Source: Chrysogorgia sp. JL179-B06
Taxonomy: Eukaryota; Cnidaria; Anthozoa; Scleralcyonacea; Chrysogorgiidae
Length of the DNA: 64,000 nt
NCBI GenBank assembly: GCA_035772405.1
Contig: JAYKKM010000054.1
Coordinates: forward strand, 2,276,501-2,340,500
Direction: 5' to 3'
Made by a program: the position numbers and the translations under genes. The notes under the pieces were generated by a model, which was given only the letters and a program-made list of their open reading frames with translations, was not told the DNA's origin and ran no database searches. Positions 12,841 to 23,600 of this stretch are shown here, piece after piece. The stretch's first letter is position 1; each line of letters opens with the position of its first letter.

Positions 12841-13640
12841 GGTTGAGAGAAACTGAATTAACTTTCGGGTTGAGTAATCCAAGAGCAGTGGAGGTTTGGT
12901 AGCTGAGCAACATGTACTGTTCGTTTTCGTTACGAGAAATGTTCCTGTTGTTGTGCTTGAACTTGCTGTGATTTGGGCTTTGAATTCACCAATTAACTCC
13001 AAATGGTTATTCGATCCGTAGGGGAAAACAGATTTGTAACCGGATATCTGGATTATCTTGTTGGATTTTTGCAAAGGTCGACTGGTTTAGGAGATTTACT
13101 GAAGATCCTGTATCTACGATAACTAACTTTGACTGGAATGTTAGCCACTTTGACTGTCATTTCTGGTGGTTTGGTGCTTGAGTTGATTATTATAAGTAAT
13201 ACCATCACTTGAGGGCAATTAGCGATTAAATTGCCCGCCGCCGAGGGAAGATTTGTGAAAGTCCGAGGGCGAAGCCTGAGGACTTTTACAAATCTTCCCG
13301 AGGCGAAGGGCAATTTAATCGCTAATTTCCCGACAAGTCATGGTATTAGTTTGTAATATTATGATCGCCGAGGATAACTTTGAGAACCTTATCCAGCCCG
13401 TGGTTGGAGAAATAAACGTGGGGAATTTAGCGATTAAATTTCCCTGCGAGAACAAAAGAAACCGAGTAAATCATGGTATTATATAAGTAAATTCTTCATC
13501 AGTATCGTCGAGATAGTCTGGATGCGGTTCAGTGATTTTGTTGACGTCTCGCTTTGAACTTGGTTTTTGACCTTGTTTTGATAGGCAGTGTTTTGCAAAA
13601 TGTCCTATGGCATGCGGCAGAATGGCGCTAAGTTTCACAA
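12841..13640 (-). pseudogene. gypsy-1 protease region and Gag zinc-knuckle remnant
   Basis: A retroviral-type protease core (VDTGSSVN) is readable near 13,080-13,140 but one frame off its upstream segment. Downstream, 12,850-13,040 reads like the protease/RT linker (FPYGS, then TRKLI). A Gag knuckle remnant (HAIGHFAKHC) with the first Cys pair damaged lies at about 13,590-13,630. Upstream Gag is absent. Confidence 0.7.
13198..13481. mobile_element. foldback/MITE inserted in gypsy-1
   Basis: Shared ends (taataccat / atggtatta) flanked by TATAAG, or TATAAGTAA if the border is placed 3 bp inward, duplicated at 13,191 and 13,482. It interrupts the gypsy-1 reading frame exactly there. The interior is a hairpin (13,217-13,330) with three variants of 'aatttagcgattaaattt'. 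Confidence 0.65.
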
Positions 13641-13683
13641 GGAAGAATATTACGACACAATAAACATGTAAGTGGAACAACAA

Positions 13684-14149
13684 GGTTTATAAATGTTTAT
13701 TTTATTGAGTATTCATAGTATAATGTTTGATATAAACAATGTGCCCATTATATTGCATTAATGTCGCCGCCATCGGCCATGAAGCCTGAATTCCGCCGTC
13801 TATGCGTAGGCTATCGGCCATGTCGCACTGCAACTGTCCTAAATCTCACCAAACTTACAATGAAAGACACATACACCTTATGGTAGATATAAATACACAT
13901 TATTATAACAATAAACTGCAAATAATAGATGAAAATATCCTCTAATTTTGACAAATCGAATAAATTCCAATATACACACAAATTGGCGCAGCCTGCAATT
14001 TTCTGCTCAGCGGGAAACGTGTATAATCTACTTCACGTAAGCTTAACATAATGGAGAGTACACGTTCGTTTTCATTTAGCTAGTTTTTCATCGAGGTTTT
14101 CATACAACAAGAACAATCGAAAGTTATTCCAAGTGCGACAGATTCCACA
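13684..14149. promoter_or_regulatory. upstream region of ALG11
   Basis: No gene visible. This AT-rich stretch between gypsy-1 and the ALG11 start must hold the promoter and 5' leader. I see no clear TATA box or initiator that I could place with confidence. Confidence 0.4.
14051..14083 (+). CDS. possible upstream ORF in the ALG11 leader
   Basis: An ATG at 14,051 opens 10 codons ending in TAG, 66 bp before the ALG11 ATG. If the mRNA starts upstream of it, this would be a uORF able to dampen ALG11 translation. This is inference only; the transcription start is unknown. Confidence 0.25.
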   Translation: MESTRSFSFS

Positions 14150-15661
14150 ATGTCCAGTCAGTTACTCGCGACGTTGTTCTCGTTTGTCAGTCTGTTGTTG
14201 TTGGTGGCTTTGGCAGGAATAGCTTTCGTTGCCATTTGGATTTTCTTCCTTTTTGTCGCTGCACGATGGTGGATCCGAAGGAAAGGAAAGTCCTCGTTTG
14301 AAAGTTCTTCCACGTTCGAATCAGACGGCCATAGAAACTGGAAACCGTTAACCATCGGATTTTTTCATCCTTATTGCAATGCAGGTGGTGGAGGTGAAAG
14401 AGTATTGTGGACAGGTATTCGTGCTTTGCAGAGAGAACATGCAAATCTAAACTGCGTTGTTTACACTGGCGATGAGAATGTGACAAGTGAAGATATCTTG
14501 TCTCGTGCCATGGAAAGATTCAACATTTCGTTGCTACGTCCAATAAAATTCGTTTTCTTAAAACGGCGTGAATGGGTTGAAGCAAGTAGATATCCTTTCT
14601 TTACATTGCTTGGTCAAAGTCTTGGTTCAATTTATCTTGGATGGGAAGCTCTTTTGAAATTCAACCCTGATGTGTTTATTGACACGATGGGTTACGCTTT
14701 TACCTTGCCAATATTCAAATATCTTGGTGACTGTAGTGTGGGATGTTATGTACATTATCCAACTATTAGTACAGATATGCTTTTAAAAGTAAGTGATCGA
14801 AGGGCTACATATAACAATGCTTCATTTATCACAAGAAGTCGTATTTTAAGCTCCATCAAGTTAATATATTACCGATTATTTGCAAGTACTTATGGCATGG
14901 CCGGTTCTTGTGCTGATGTTGTAATGGTGAACTCGTCTTGGACATTTGGACATATTAGTTCACTGTGGAAGAAAAATTGTGTTTCCATTGTGTACCCACC
15001 ATGTGACACAAAAACATTTACAAAAATTCCACTGGAAAGAAAACATGAAAGAAATAATGCAATATTGAGTATTGTTTCTGTTGGACAGTTTCGACCTGAG
15101 AAAGATCATGCTCTGCAGATAAAGTCATTTGGCAGGTTTCTTCATTCCAAACCACCCAACGTTAGAGCTCAATATAAACTTGTTCTTGTTGGGAGCTGTC
15201 GTAACCAAGATGATGCTGATCGAGTGGATAGCCTGAGACAGCTTGCTGATGATCTACATGTCAGACAACATGTAGAGTTTGCACTTAATGTTTCATTTGA
15301 TGAATTAAAGAACTACCTTGCTGAAGCAACTATCGGCTTGCATACAATGTGGAATGAACATTTTGGTATTGGTGTGGTAGAATGCATGGCTGCTGGTGTA
15401 ATTACCTTAGCACACAACTCTGGTGGACCTAAAATGGATATTGTGACTAAAAGGAATGGATACCTTACTGGATGTTTGGCTGATAGTGAAAAAACATATG
15501 CAGAAACAATGGAAATGATATTTTTGTTAAAAGAAGATGATAAGACCAAGATAAGAAGAAATGCACGAGAAATGGTAAAGGAACGTTTCTCTGAAAAATC
15601 TTTTGAACATGAATTTTTGCAATGTATCGAGCCACTTATTCTCACTGATATGCAGCTGTAA
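14150..15661 (+). CDS. ALG11: GDP-Man:Man3GlcNAc2-PP-dolichol alpha-1,2-mannosyltransferase
   Basis: 503 aa, close to the human protein (about 490 aa). ALG11 adds the fourth and fifth mannoses to the lipid-linked N-glycan precursor on the cytosolic face of the ER. Residues 8-40 form a hydrophobic N-terminal membrane segment followed by RRKGK. Next is the family motif [17 protein letters not shown] (about 73-89), the HYPTIST block (about 203) and, in the GT4 C-terminal half, [11 protein letters not shown] and the [19 protein letters not shown] nucleotide-sugar site. The frame is complete and has no intron, unlike the intron-rich BRCA2 gene next door. AT-rich 3' flank follows, with AATAAA-like text near 16,165. 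Confidence 0.95.
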   Translation: MSSQLLATLFSFVSLLLLVALAGIAFVAIWIFFLFVAARWWIRRKGKSSFESSSTFESDGHRNWKPLTIGFFHPYCNAGGGGERVLWTGIRALQREHANLNCVVYTGDENVTSEDILSRAMERFNISLLRPIKFVFLKRREWVEASRYPFFTLLGQSLGSIYLGWEALLKFNPDVFIDTMGYAFTLPIFKYLGDCSVGCYVHYPTISTDMLLKVSDRRATYNNASFITRSRILSSIKLIYYRLFASTYGMAGSCADVVMVNSSWTFGHISSLWKKNCVSIVYPPCDTKTFTKIPLERKHERNNAILSIVSVGQFRPEKDHALQIKSFGRFLHSKPPNVRAQYKLVLVGSCRNQDDADRVDSLRQLADDLHVRQHVEFALNVSFDELKNYLAEATIGLHTMWNEHFGIGVVECMAAGVITLAHNSGGPKMDIVTKRNGYLTGCLADSEKTYAETMEMIFLLKEDDKTKIRRNAREMVKERFSEKSFEHEFLQCIEPLILTDMQL

Positions 15662-16743
15662 TATTTAGGTTAAATTAAGTAAATGCTACAATTTTATATT
15701 AGTTTATGTACAAGGTGGTTCTAGATTCAGTACAACTACATAGTTTTACAAGTCATGTCATATAAAACAGCTGAATAGTGTATTTTTCATGCCACAAGCT
15801 TGTATTTTGATTTCACTGTAAGATTGGTCAAACACAAATGACTAAGTCAAACACAAATGACTAAATCATACAGTTGTACTGTGCACTAAAATGGGTAATT
15901 TCTGATAAGCTTTAATCACTTCCATCCATAGAAGTTGGAAACATTGAAAACATAAACTCTAATCTATATACCATGTACAGTACACAACAGCTTCAATGGT
16001 GTTTTAAAATCACCAGTGGTTTTCCTGGTAACAAGGATAACTCCATGTTGGTTAACCTACCAAATCCTATATTATGCACTGTGCAGTACTAGTACACAGT
16101 AAACAACTGCAGCTAATAACCTTCCACCTATGAGAACCCCTGGCTGAAATTTTATTTTTCATTAAATAATTAATAAATAAAAACTATAGCTGTTTCAAAT
16201 GTCAAACTTTTCATATGCCAAACTGAATATAAATTAGCAAAATCCTTTGTTCAAGCTCAACTGCATTAGGTTCTTAAAACAGTACTTTCTAGGTTTCATT
16301 GTGGATCTCTTTAATATGTGTATTTCAAAATTTATGTGATTAAAAATTCGTATTAAAGTCTTGAACTGTGTATCATATATGAAAAAGAAGTAATAGGGAA
16401 TTAGGGGCTGTCAAGTCCCTGAATGGCTTTCAATGTAAGGGGGATGCTGAATCCCATAAAGTAGCACTATGTCATGTTGAGGGGGGGTAATAGAGGGGCT
16501 TCAGCAAAAAATGAATGGGATGAAAAATTTTAATGGAAAGATGTTGGTGACAAAACACATTTCAAAATTTCATGGTTAATTATTTTCTTAAACTGTCTTA
16601 AAAATATATATAAACTTGACTAGAAAGATAGTAGGAATAAATATGAAAGCTGCTAAGTTCTCAAAAGAACTGGATATACTATAATATGAAAAGGAGAAAT
16701 AAGAGAATTTCAATGTGTCGAAAAATACTTATTAACGTATAAT
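15662..16743. other. ALG11 3' flank, no further gene seen
   Basis: AT-rich sequence with a small tandem duplication (aaacacaaatgactaa near 15,830-15,865). It contains likely 3' UTR and polyadenylation text but no open frame of note. Confidence 0.45.
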
Positions 16744-17329
16744 CATGGATAGTAAATAGACTGGATAGGAAACTAAGATCACGTGCGACGTTTCCAGCAT
16801 GCTGATTGGTTTAGACACCAGTTGATGGCGTTTGGTCGCGTGAAACCTAGTTGCAAATCGTGACGTAACAAAAACACCATAAATCGCAATGTTTAGCGAT
16901 AATACAGCTAAAAATTACAGTCAAACTGCCAAAAAATATCACAATGCCACTTTACGATGGAATATCCGACTACCATTACTCATTTTAGGCGAAAAGATCC
17001 AACTTTAGACGGTGAAAAACGCGTCCCAAATTTCAACTAAAACAACGGTAGTTTTGCGACGCCAGTTTCTTCACCACAAAACGAAAACAGCTGAAACAAA
17101 GACGAACAACATTTACCTCGATCATTTGGTCGTGGCTTAGGCAGGTTTGTAAGACGATGAAACATTTTGGAATCTCAATATAGCTACTATGAATGCGAAA
17201 ATATGGAGACGTCGAAGAGAAACTCAGTAAAATCTGTGTATTCGTGACATCTTCGTGACATCACGAATTGCAACTAGGTTTCAACGCTGACGTCAGCCAG
17301 TTTCCTATCCAGTCTATTTACTATCCATG
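16744..17329. mobile_element. 586-bp MITE with 31-bp TIRs and 7-bp target duplication
   Basis: Both ends read CATGGATAGTAAATAGAC and onward for 31 bp in inverted orientation. GTATAAT occurs immediately outside each end (16,737-16,743 and 17,330-17,336). There is no coding capacity. A solitary partial match to the TIR (tagtttcctatccagtc) occurs near 47,495. Confidence 0.8.
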
Positions 17330-17629
17330 GTATAATCATGGCCGACGTTTCGGACGATGTGTCCTTCATAATGATGTCAAAAATAAAAATAGAGGTTTCT
17401 AGAATGTATGTATTAGCATAAGAAAGTGGCGTCATGTAAATTTCAAAAGGTGCCGAAATGTATAAAATTATCATATGAATCGAAAATCTACGTTAATCCC
17501 GTGTGGTTGCAGAGTGTTAAAGTTGAAAATAAATCTGCGCTCTTATTGTTTACGTTCGTTAGCATCGAAATATTTTTTGAGGATGGTGATGGACATATCA
17601 TCTACAGAGTGCCCTATATACAATATTAG

Positions 17630-18845
17630 GGGTGTTTCGAAAACGAAGACCTACGAAAACGAAGACCTAAGATGGGTCTTCGTTTTCGTAATTACGAAAA
17701 CGAAGACCCATCTTCGTTTTCGTATTACGAAAACGAAGACCCATATCAGAAAATAAGGACTATTCATTAAAATTTCCGAAAATTATTACCTTATTATACT
17801 GTACTTTATGCATTGCATTCTTCCACGTTTAGTTTAATATAAAATCCTCCTGAATCATAGACATTCACAGCTCGATGTTGAGTTAGAAAATTATTGCGGG
17901 TAAGTTATTATTAGATGTGTAATCGTCCAGGTTGTTGTAGTTGAGACTATTGTTGTCATCCCCCAAAAAGATCACGAGTTTCTGTGTTTTTTGGAGACTT
18001 CGTTGTGAAATGTCATTCCCTTCATTAAAAAGCGTGTAAATCGCAAGAACTACGTTGATTTGGAAAAATATATAGTGTACAGTAGTGGGGATGACATAGT
18101 TTTGCAGCCTGGTGGTTCGATTGGCAGTGTGGAAATTAATCGGCATTTGTTTTTAGTATAAATTTTCGCAATTTGCTTGAAAATGTGCTTTGTTAGTTAA
18201 ACAACTACTCTGAATCGTAGTTTTATTTTTATTAATTTTACCGTAATATTTCGTTGGATATATCTTGATATATCCAACGAAATATTACGGTAAACTCACT
18301 TAACTCATGCAATATTTTCGGAATAATTCGAAACTGAATGGGGCTACATGGTTCATAAATGTACCTTTTTAGTTAGAGTTTCATGTTGATTTTACCAAGA
18401 ATTGTATGTTGATCGTTCTCAAAATATCGCATTTTAGAAGTAAAAATCAGAAATATCTTGATATTATTCACACGTACTCGCATACCTACCTATGATAGGA
18501 CAAAACAAATGCCGATTAATTTCCCACCTTCCGCGCATGGAGGCATGATGCCGATTAATTTCGTAATGTACTCGCTACTCTAGTGATAATCTAACTCAAC
18601 ATCGAGCTGTGAATGTCTATGATTCAGGAGGATTTTATATTAAACTAAACGTGGAAGAATGCAATGCATAAAGTACAGTAATAAGGTAATAATTATCGGA
18701 AATTTTAATAAATAGTCCTTATTTTCTGATATGGGTCTTCGTTTTCATAATACGAAAACGAAGACGGGTCTTCGTTTTCGTAATTACGAAAACGAAGACC
18801 CATCTTAGGTCTTCGTTTTCGTAGGTCTTCGTTTTCGAAACACCC
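17630..18845. mobile_element. 1.2-kb foldback element with 10-bp target duplication
   Basis: The ends are GGGTGTTTCG...CGAAACACCC, flanked by ACAATATTAG on both sides (17,620-17,629 and 18,846-18,855). Inverted arms of about 255 bp begin with repeated 'gaaaacgaagacc' units, themselves in palindromic pairs. The middle carries another hairpin (about 18,236-18,295). There is no transposase. The 9-11-bp duplication class points to a Mutator-like origin, which is inference. Confidence 0.8.
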
Positions 18846-18984
18846 ACAATATTAGGCCTATATGCAATATAACAATATAGCCTATATACAATAAGCTATA
18901 TACAATATTGTATATATAAGCTACTGTATATACAATATAGGACACACCTACAGTAAATACAATATTATTTCTAAAATTTTCAAC

Positions 18985-19645
18985 ATGCTACAAGACCTCT
19001 TACTGACAACATTTTTTCTTCATGTAAAACCGGTTAATGCCTTTAGACGAGACCCAAATGTAAAGGACCTGCTTTTTCACAGATCTATTCGATCTAACCA
19101 TACTAAAACTTGTGATGATCCCGGTACTTTTCATTGCAATAGATCTCGTTGCAAGACATGTCAATATGTCACGGGACTTTAAATAAATCAAACAACACAT
19201 CTTATTCTTTTCCGATTAAAGGACATTTTGACTGTACCACTAGTAATTTAGTTTATTGCATAATTTGTAAACAATGCTCTTTTTATATTGGTGAAACTAA
19301 GCGAAAATTAGAGTATCGTTTTCGAGAACATCTTAGCTCAGTCAGACGAAAACTCAGTGACTATACCCAGTCGCTGAGCATTTTAACTCATGTTGTATTA
19401 TTAAAACGTCAGCTCGGATCCACAAAAAATGTTTCCATGATAACGAATGCAAACAATGTGAACGCAGATTTATTTTCAACTTTAACACTATACACCCACA
19501 CGGGATTAACGTGTCACAAATTTGCAAAATTGCGCAATATTTCCCATTAGGCTTTGAGAAACTTCGAGGCATTACAGACCTTTGCACATATAGAGATTTG
19601 GACGAGGTTGTTGATTTTCCGAGTGACTTAATTCCCGCAAATCCG
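18985..19645 (+). pseudogene. Penelope-like element C-terminal fragment with GIY-YIG endonuclease
   Basis: The translation shows the Cys-rich lead-in (CNRSRCKTCQY) and then YCIICKQCSFYIGETKRKL...RFREHL. This is the GIY-YIG nuclease end of Penelope-like retroelements. Two frames are needed (18,985-19,180 and 19,149-19,550), and a third segment near 19,530-19,645 gives a plausible C-terminus. The RT is absent, so this is a dead fragment. Confidence 0.65.
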
Positions 19646-20390
19646 GTCCGGGCGTTCTAATAGGATCGTGACGTAAACATATATGTAAACTAAACCCAAA
19701 TCTAACCCTAATCCTAACCGAAGCCCTAACCCCACTCCAACCTTAATCGCAGTTTTCAAACTCAACTGCGAGCCACGACCGTTCTAATGGCTTGAGGGGA
19801 GTGAGAACGAACTCGAACTGACGGCTGCGAAGGAGACTAGTATCCAGTGGGATACTATAACTTACTATCCGATGCACCCCTAGTTAAAACTAATGTTCCT
19901 TTCCACATTTTCTACAATTTTACATCAACTGGGTGGAAATATATTGTTTTAATACTAAACAAACGTTTTATTTGTTTTTCTCCTCTCTGCTTACTGACTA
20001 GCCGATATATGTTGTTGGCGATATCAGTTCATAGAAAACACAAGCTCGTTGTTTAATTTTTAAATAGAAAACCGGAGGGCGAGTTATTTAAAAAATAAAA
20101 ATTTCGAGATCATAGAAAAACTATAGAAAATTAAAACATACGGAATAAGTATTTTTACCATAGTATTTTTACTAAAGCAGATTTACTACAACGTAGATTA
20201 TGAGCTTATTTGTTACTAAATAGAGACTATTAGAAAGATTTCAAAACAGGATAAATACAAGCCATTGATTATTTACGAGAAAACTTCGATAAGTAATTAT
20301 TGACTAAGAAGGTTCAACATAATGAAAAGTCAAAAATTTTCTAATAAGTTTGAATATTATTTTGTGTACTGTAATTATGAATACATGTAA
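19646..20390. other. intergenic region and presumed BRCA2 3' UTR
   Basis: Degenerate telomere-like text (taaccctaatcctaaccg) near 19,690-19,735. The part adjoining 20,390 should be the 3' UTR of the - strand BRCA2 gene. AATAAA on the - strand occurs near 19,967, but I cannot say which site is used. Confidence 0.35.
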
Positions 20391-20672
20391 TTACTCTTTG
20401 CCATAGTTTGTATCATTTTCTTTACTTTGAGTAGTTATTCGTCTTGGTATTTTAAACTCGTTCATCACACTAGATGTCAAATTACATGGGAGAGGAGACA
20501 ACGGTGGCGGATTAGGAATTAAATCAAGTTTTCTTCGTTTTAACTGCAGCAAACGTTTTCTGGATTGTTGTAAATCTTCAGTCTTGGAACATGACAGTTT
20601 TGGCGAAGGTGATGAGATACTACCATGATTTGCAGGCGCTGAGAACGCTTGTTTCTTACTAACTACTTGGAC
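20391..20672 (-). CDS. BRCA2: BRCA2 exon K: C-terminal tail and stop
   Basis: 282 bp including TAA. Acceptor tctcttag. It encodes a Ser-rich lead, a basic NLS-like [13 protein letters not shown], a proline/LSP segment ([10 protein letters not shown]) and FKIPRR. The order matches the human C-terminus (KKRRALDF, PPPVSP, AFQPPR), which carries nuclear localisation and a RAD51-filament-binding site. Function of this copy is inferred. Confidence 0.85.
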   Translation of the reverse strand, partial: VQVVSKKQAFSAPANHGSISSPSPKLSCSKTEDLQQSRKRLLQLKRRKLDLIPNPPPLSPLPCNLTSSVMNEFKIPRRITTQSKENDTNYGKE

Positions 20673-23600
20673 CTAAGAGAAGAATGTGAAGATAAACATG
20701 GATTTAATTTCATCAGTAACACTTTAACGAGTATTATTTTAGCAAAAAAATTATGTCCCATATGTGAAATATTGTGGTTTAGTTTAGTTTATTAGAATTA
20801 TCACTCTTAGGTGAACGGAATAACCCAACAGGCTAAAAGCCCAATTATAGGGGTTCCGAGGGCCTACGATTTTAGGTCGTTATCCGAGAAGACCTGAAAG
20901 TCTTACCATTTGCTGATATTATTGCAAAGGCAGCACTTTCTCCTCAATTATTTTTAAGACCCTGAGTGGAGGTCCGACCAAGGATTTGAACCTGTCTCTC
21001 CCAGCTCATAGAGATGTTTGGTAACCACTAGATCACAACAGCTGGTGGGTAGTGCAATCTGTAGAAAATGAACGTGGCAGAACTATTCCCTTAATCCGAA
21101 CACTTGTCAGATCCGAACAGAGTCTAATTAGCCTGGGTTACAATAATTTTACAGGACAAGTATTTCTCTCCACGGCCGTAATGAGTAACCAGTAGTATAG
21201 TAAGTAGGGCTGCGAGCCCAGTCAACGCCAACCGTGATATAAACACCAAAACATCACCAAATTTGTGTCGAGCCACAACTCGGCAATGTTTTGGTACTCA
21301 CGTTTTATAATCGACGTTGGCGAGCTCACAGCGCCAGTCTCTACGCTATTATGGTGATCGTTAGTCAATCTAAACACCCCTCCCACGTTTTCTACTAAGT
21401 TGATGCCAAATATTAAAAAAATCACGACTTTCGCTAAACTTTACGCTACTTTAGCCATTTTTTAGGTGCGTTTCAACATTTTCACAAATTTGTCGAATCG
21501 CATTTAAAAAATAGTCGTCTCAACATTTTCACAAATTTGTCAAACCACATTTAAAAAATAGAAAGCGTCGTTTCAACATTTTCACAAATTTGTCAAATCA
21601 CATTTTCACAAATTTGTCAAATCACATTTAAAAATAGAGAGTGTCGTTTCAATATTTTCACAAATTTGTCAAATCACATTTTTACAAATTTATGTATCGT
21701 AAAAGTGTCTCACGCGTGATAAAATTGCCACCTGTTATGCAAATTAGATTATTGCCACCTGTTAATAATAGATTAGTCCGTTTGTTCACTATTTTCAGCG
21801 TTTGTTGCCTCTTTTCTAAAATGGTGGTCGTACACATATTTAGACGTTGTGATTCCTCCCGACAACAAGCCCAAGAAAGGCACGTACGGTGTCACAATCG
21901 CGACAATGCTCTCGACGTCTTTTTTTAATAACGGGTCTTTTTGTAGTTCGTCATTTAGTTCGTCAGGGTTTTCTATAGCGTTCAACCCATCCAGTAAGTT
22001 AGCGAATTTGCTGATTAGCAAGTCGGTGAGAAAACAACCTTATAGGAATCGCGTCGCAGTGTTTAAGACGTGTCAGTGGGTGTGTTGTTATCTTTCACTA
22101 CAATGTTTTTGTGGCCATACGCATAGGAGTCAATACCATTTTCTAAAAGGTATCGTTTATCATCAAAACAGGATAACGACACTTTGTTAATTTCATAACT
22201 ACCGAGCTGATGCTTGACACTTCTAATGGTCTTCATTGTGTGTCGCAATTGTTTCTGCTCAAGTAACACACTTTTGTAATCTTCGTGTTTGATTACCTTT
22301 TTAATTATGTTCTTTCTAATACCTTTAGCAGTTTTCCCACCACCTCCATCCTCTTTCAAATAACTGTACATCTTACTGCGCAACCCGACAAACTCAATAA
22401 TTGGTGTTCCAGCGCACTCGTCTTTCATCTTGCCAATAACTTTCTTGTTCTCTTTGAAAGCGAACGGGTTGTCTGCGGGGTAATCGCTATTGTCAAACTT
22501 TTCGCGCTCTATCATAAAGTCAGAGTAGACGTCGTCGGTTTTGATTGTGTACAACAGACTGTCAGTGTCGGTGAAGTGTAATCTACAGGTGTCGCTAGAG
22601 TACTTTTTCATGATGTAGTTGTAGTGGAAATCATACATCAACGTTTTGCTCAAGTCTAGTATGCACATACCCACATATGCGGGTCGATTTAGTGTCAGCG
22701 TTTCTTTAACTTTGTGGACAGCAACTAAGTTCTCGCTAAATATTTTGCAAGACACAAACGTCGGCTTCGAGACAAGCTTTTCTAATTTCTTCGCAGTGGT
22801 CACTAATCTTACGTCCACACGCTTCCTCAAGTTTTCCATCGTTTTTCCGAACACACTATTGTTCATCAACTTGAAAAAGTCCTTCTCAAAAGCGTTCTTA
22901 GCCGCGGTTCTTTTGACTGTGTTAAAGTCGATGTACTTGCCTAACCACTTGGACTGGTCAAACTGCAGGACCCTGTGAATCTTATTGATTTTTAATCCAA
23001 GATCCATGTACAACTGCAGATTTCCGTAGTGACACACATACTTTTTTTTGTCCATCAAATTAGTCACCAGCTTCTTCACACCACCAACACTCACGTTAAA
23101 CTTATTTTTGATTTTCATGCAGTACTCCGACAACATGTCAACGGTTATCTCCATCTTCTCGGGGGCCAACGGGTAATCGTTGTGTAGGTCATGCAAATGG
23201 GCTGGGTACTCCAAGTCGACCTCGAGCAGTAAACCTTTTTTACTATTGTTGTGATACTCACGCAGATTAACCTTTTTTATTTCTTTCTCAGTCAACCACT
23301 TGAAGCCACCCGTAGGTAGACTTCGACTCATTGCCCACCCATATAAATTGTTGGCGTCAAGGTACATCAAATACTTCGACTCTTGCGCTTTGTCATACCC
23401 CTTCATATATTTATTGTTCGCCACGCCATGTCTGTTGCATATGTAGCTCACACCACCACGCATACCTAATTCTACGAACTGGAACATGTCGATGTCGGAC
23501 AATAACTCGAGTTCTACTCCAGTCATCTTTAACATAGCATCCCAAGCCAATCCAGGCGACGTGAAATAATGGCAAGGGTCTAGTTTATACTCACGGTGAC

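Larger units (their letters stand above)
5336..13640 (-). mobile_element. gypsy-1: decayed Ty3/gypsy retrotransposon, 5' truncated, with nested insertions
   Basis: On the - strand the order is remnant of a Gag zinc knuckle (about 13,600), protease (about 13,100), RT, RNase H, integrase and 3' LTR (5336-5533). It is split by gypsy-2 at 8310-12,840 and by a foldback element at 13,198-13,481. Most of Gag and the 5' LTR are missing. Frameshifts, stops and altered catalytic residues show that it is dead. Confidence 0.8.
21191..22034. repeat. left terminal inverted repeat of the Polinton
   Basis: 844 bp, matching 38,967-39,810 inverted. The one difference I noticed is at 21,727 (G) versus 39,274 (complement A). 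Sequence identity ends abruptly after 'gtgagaaaa' at 22,034. Confidence 0.95.
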
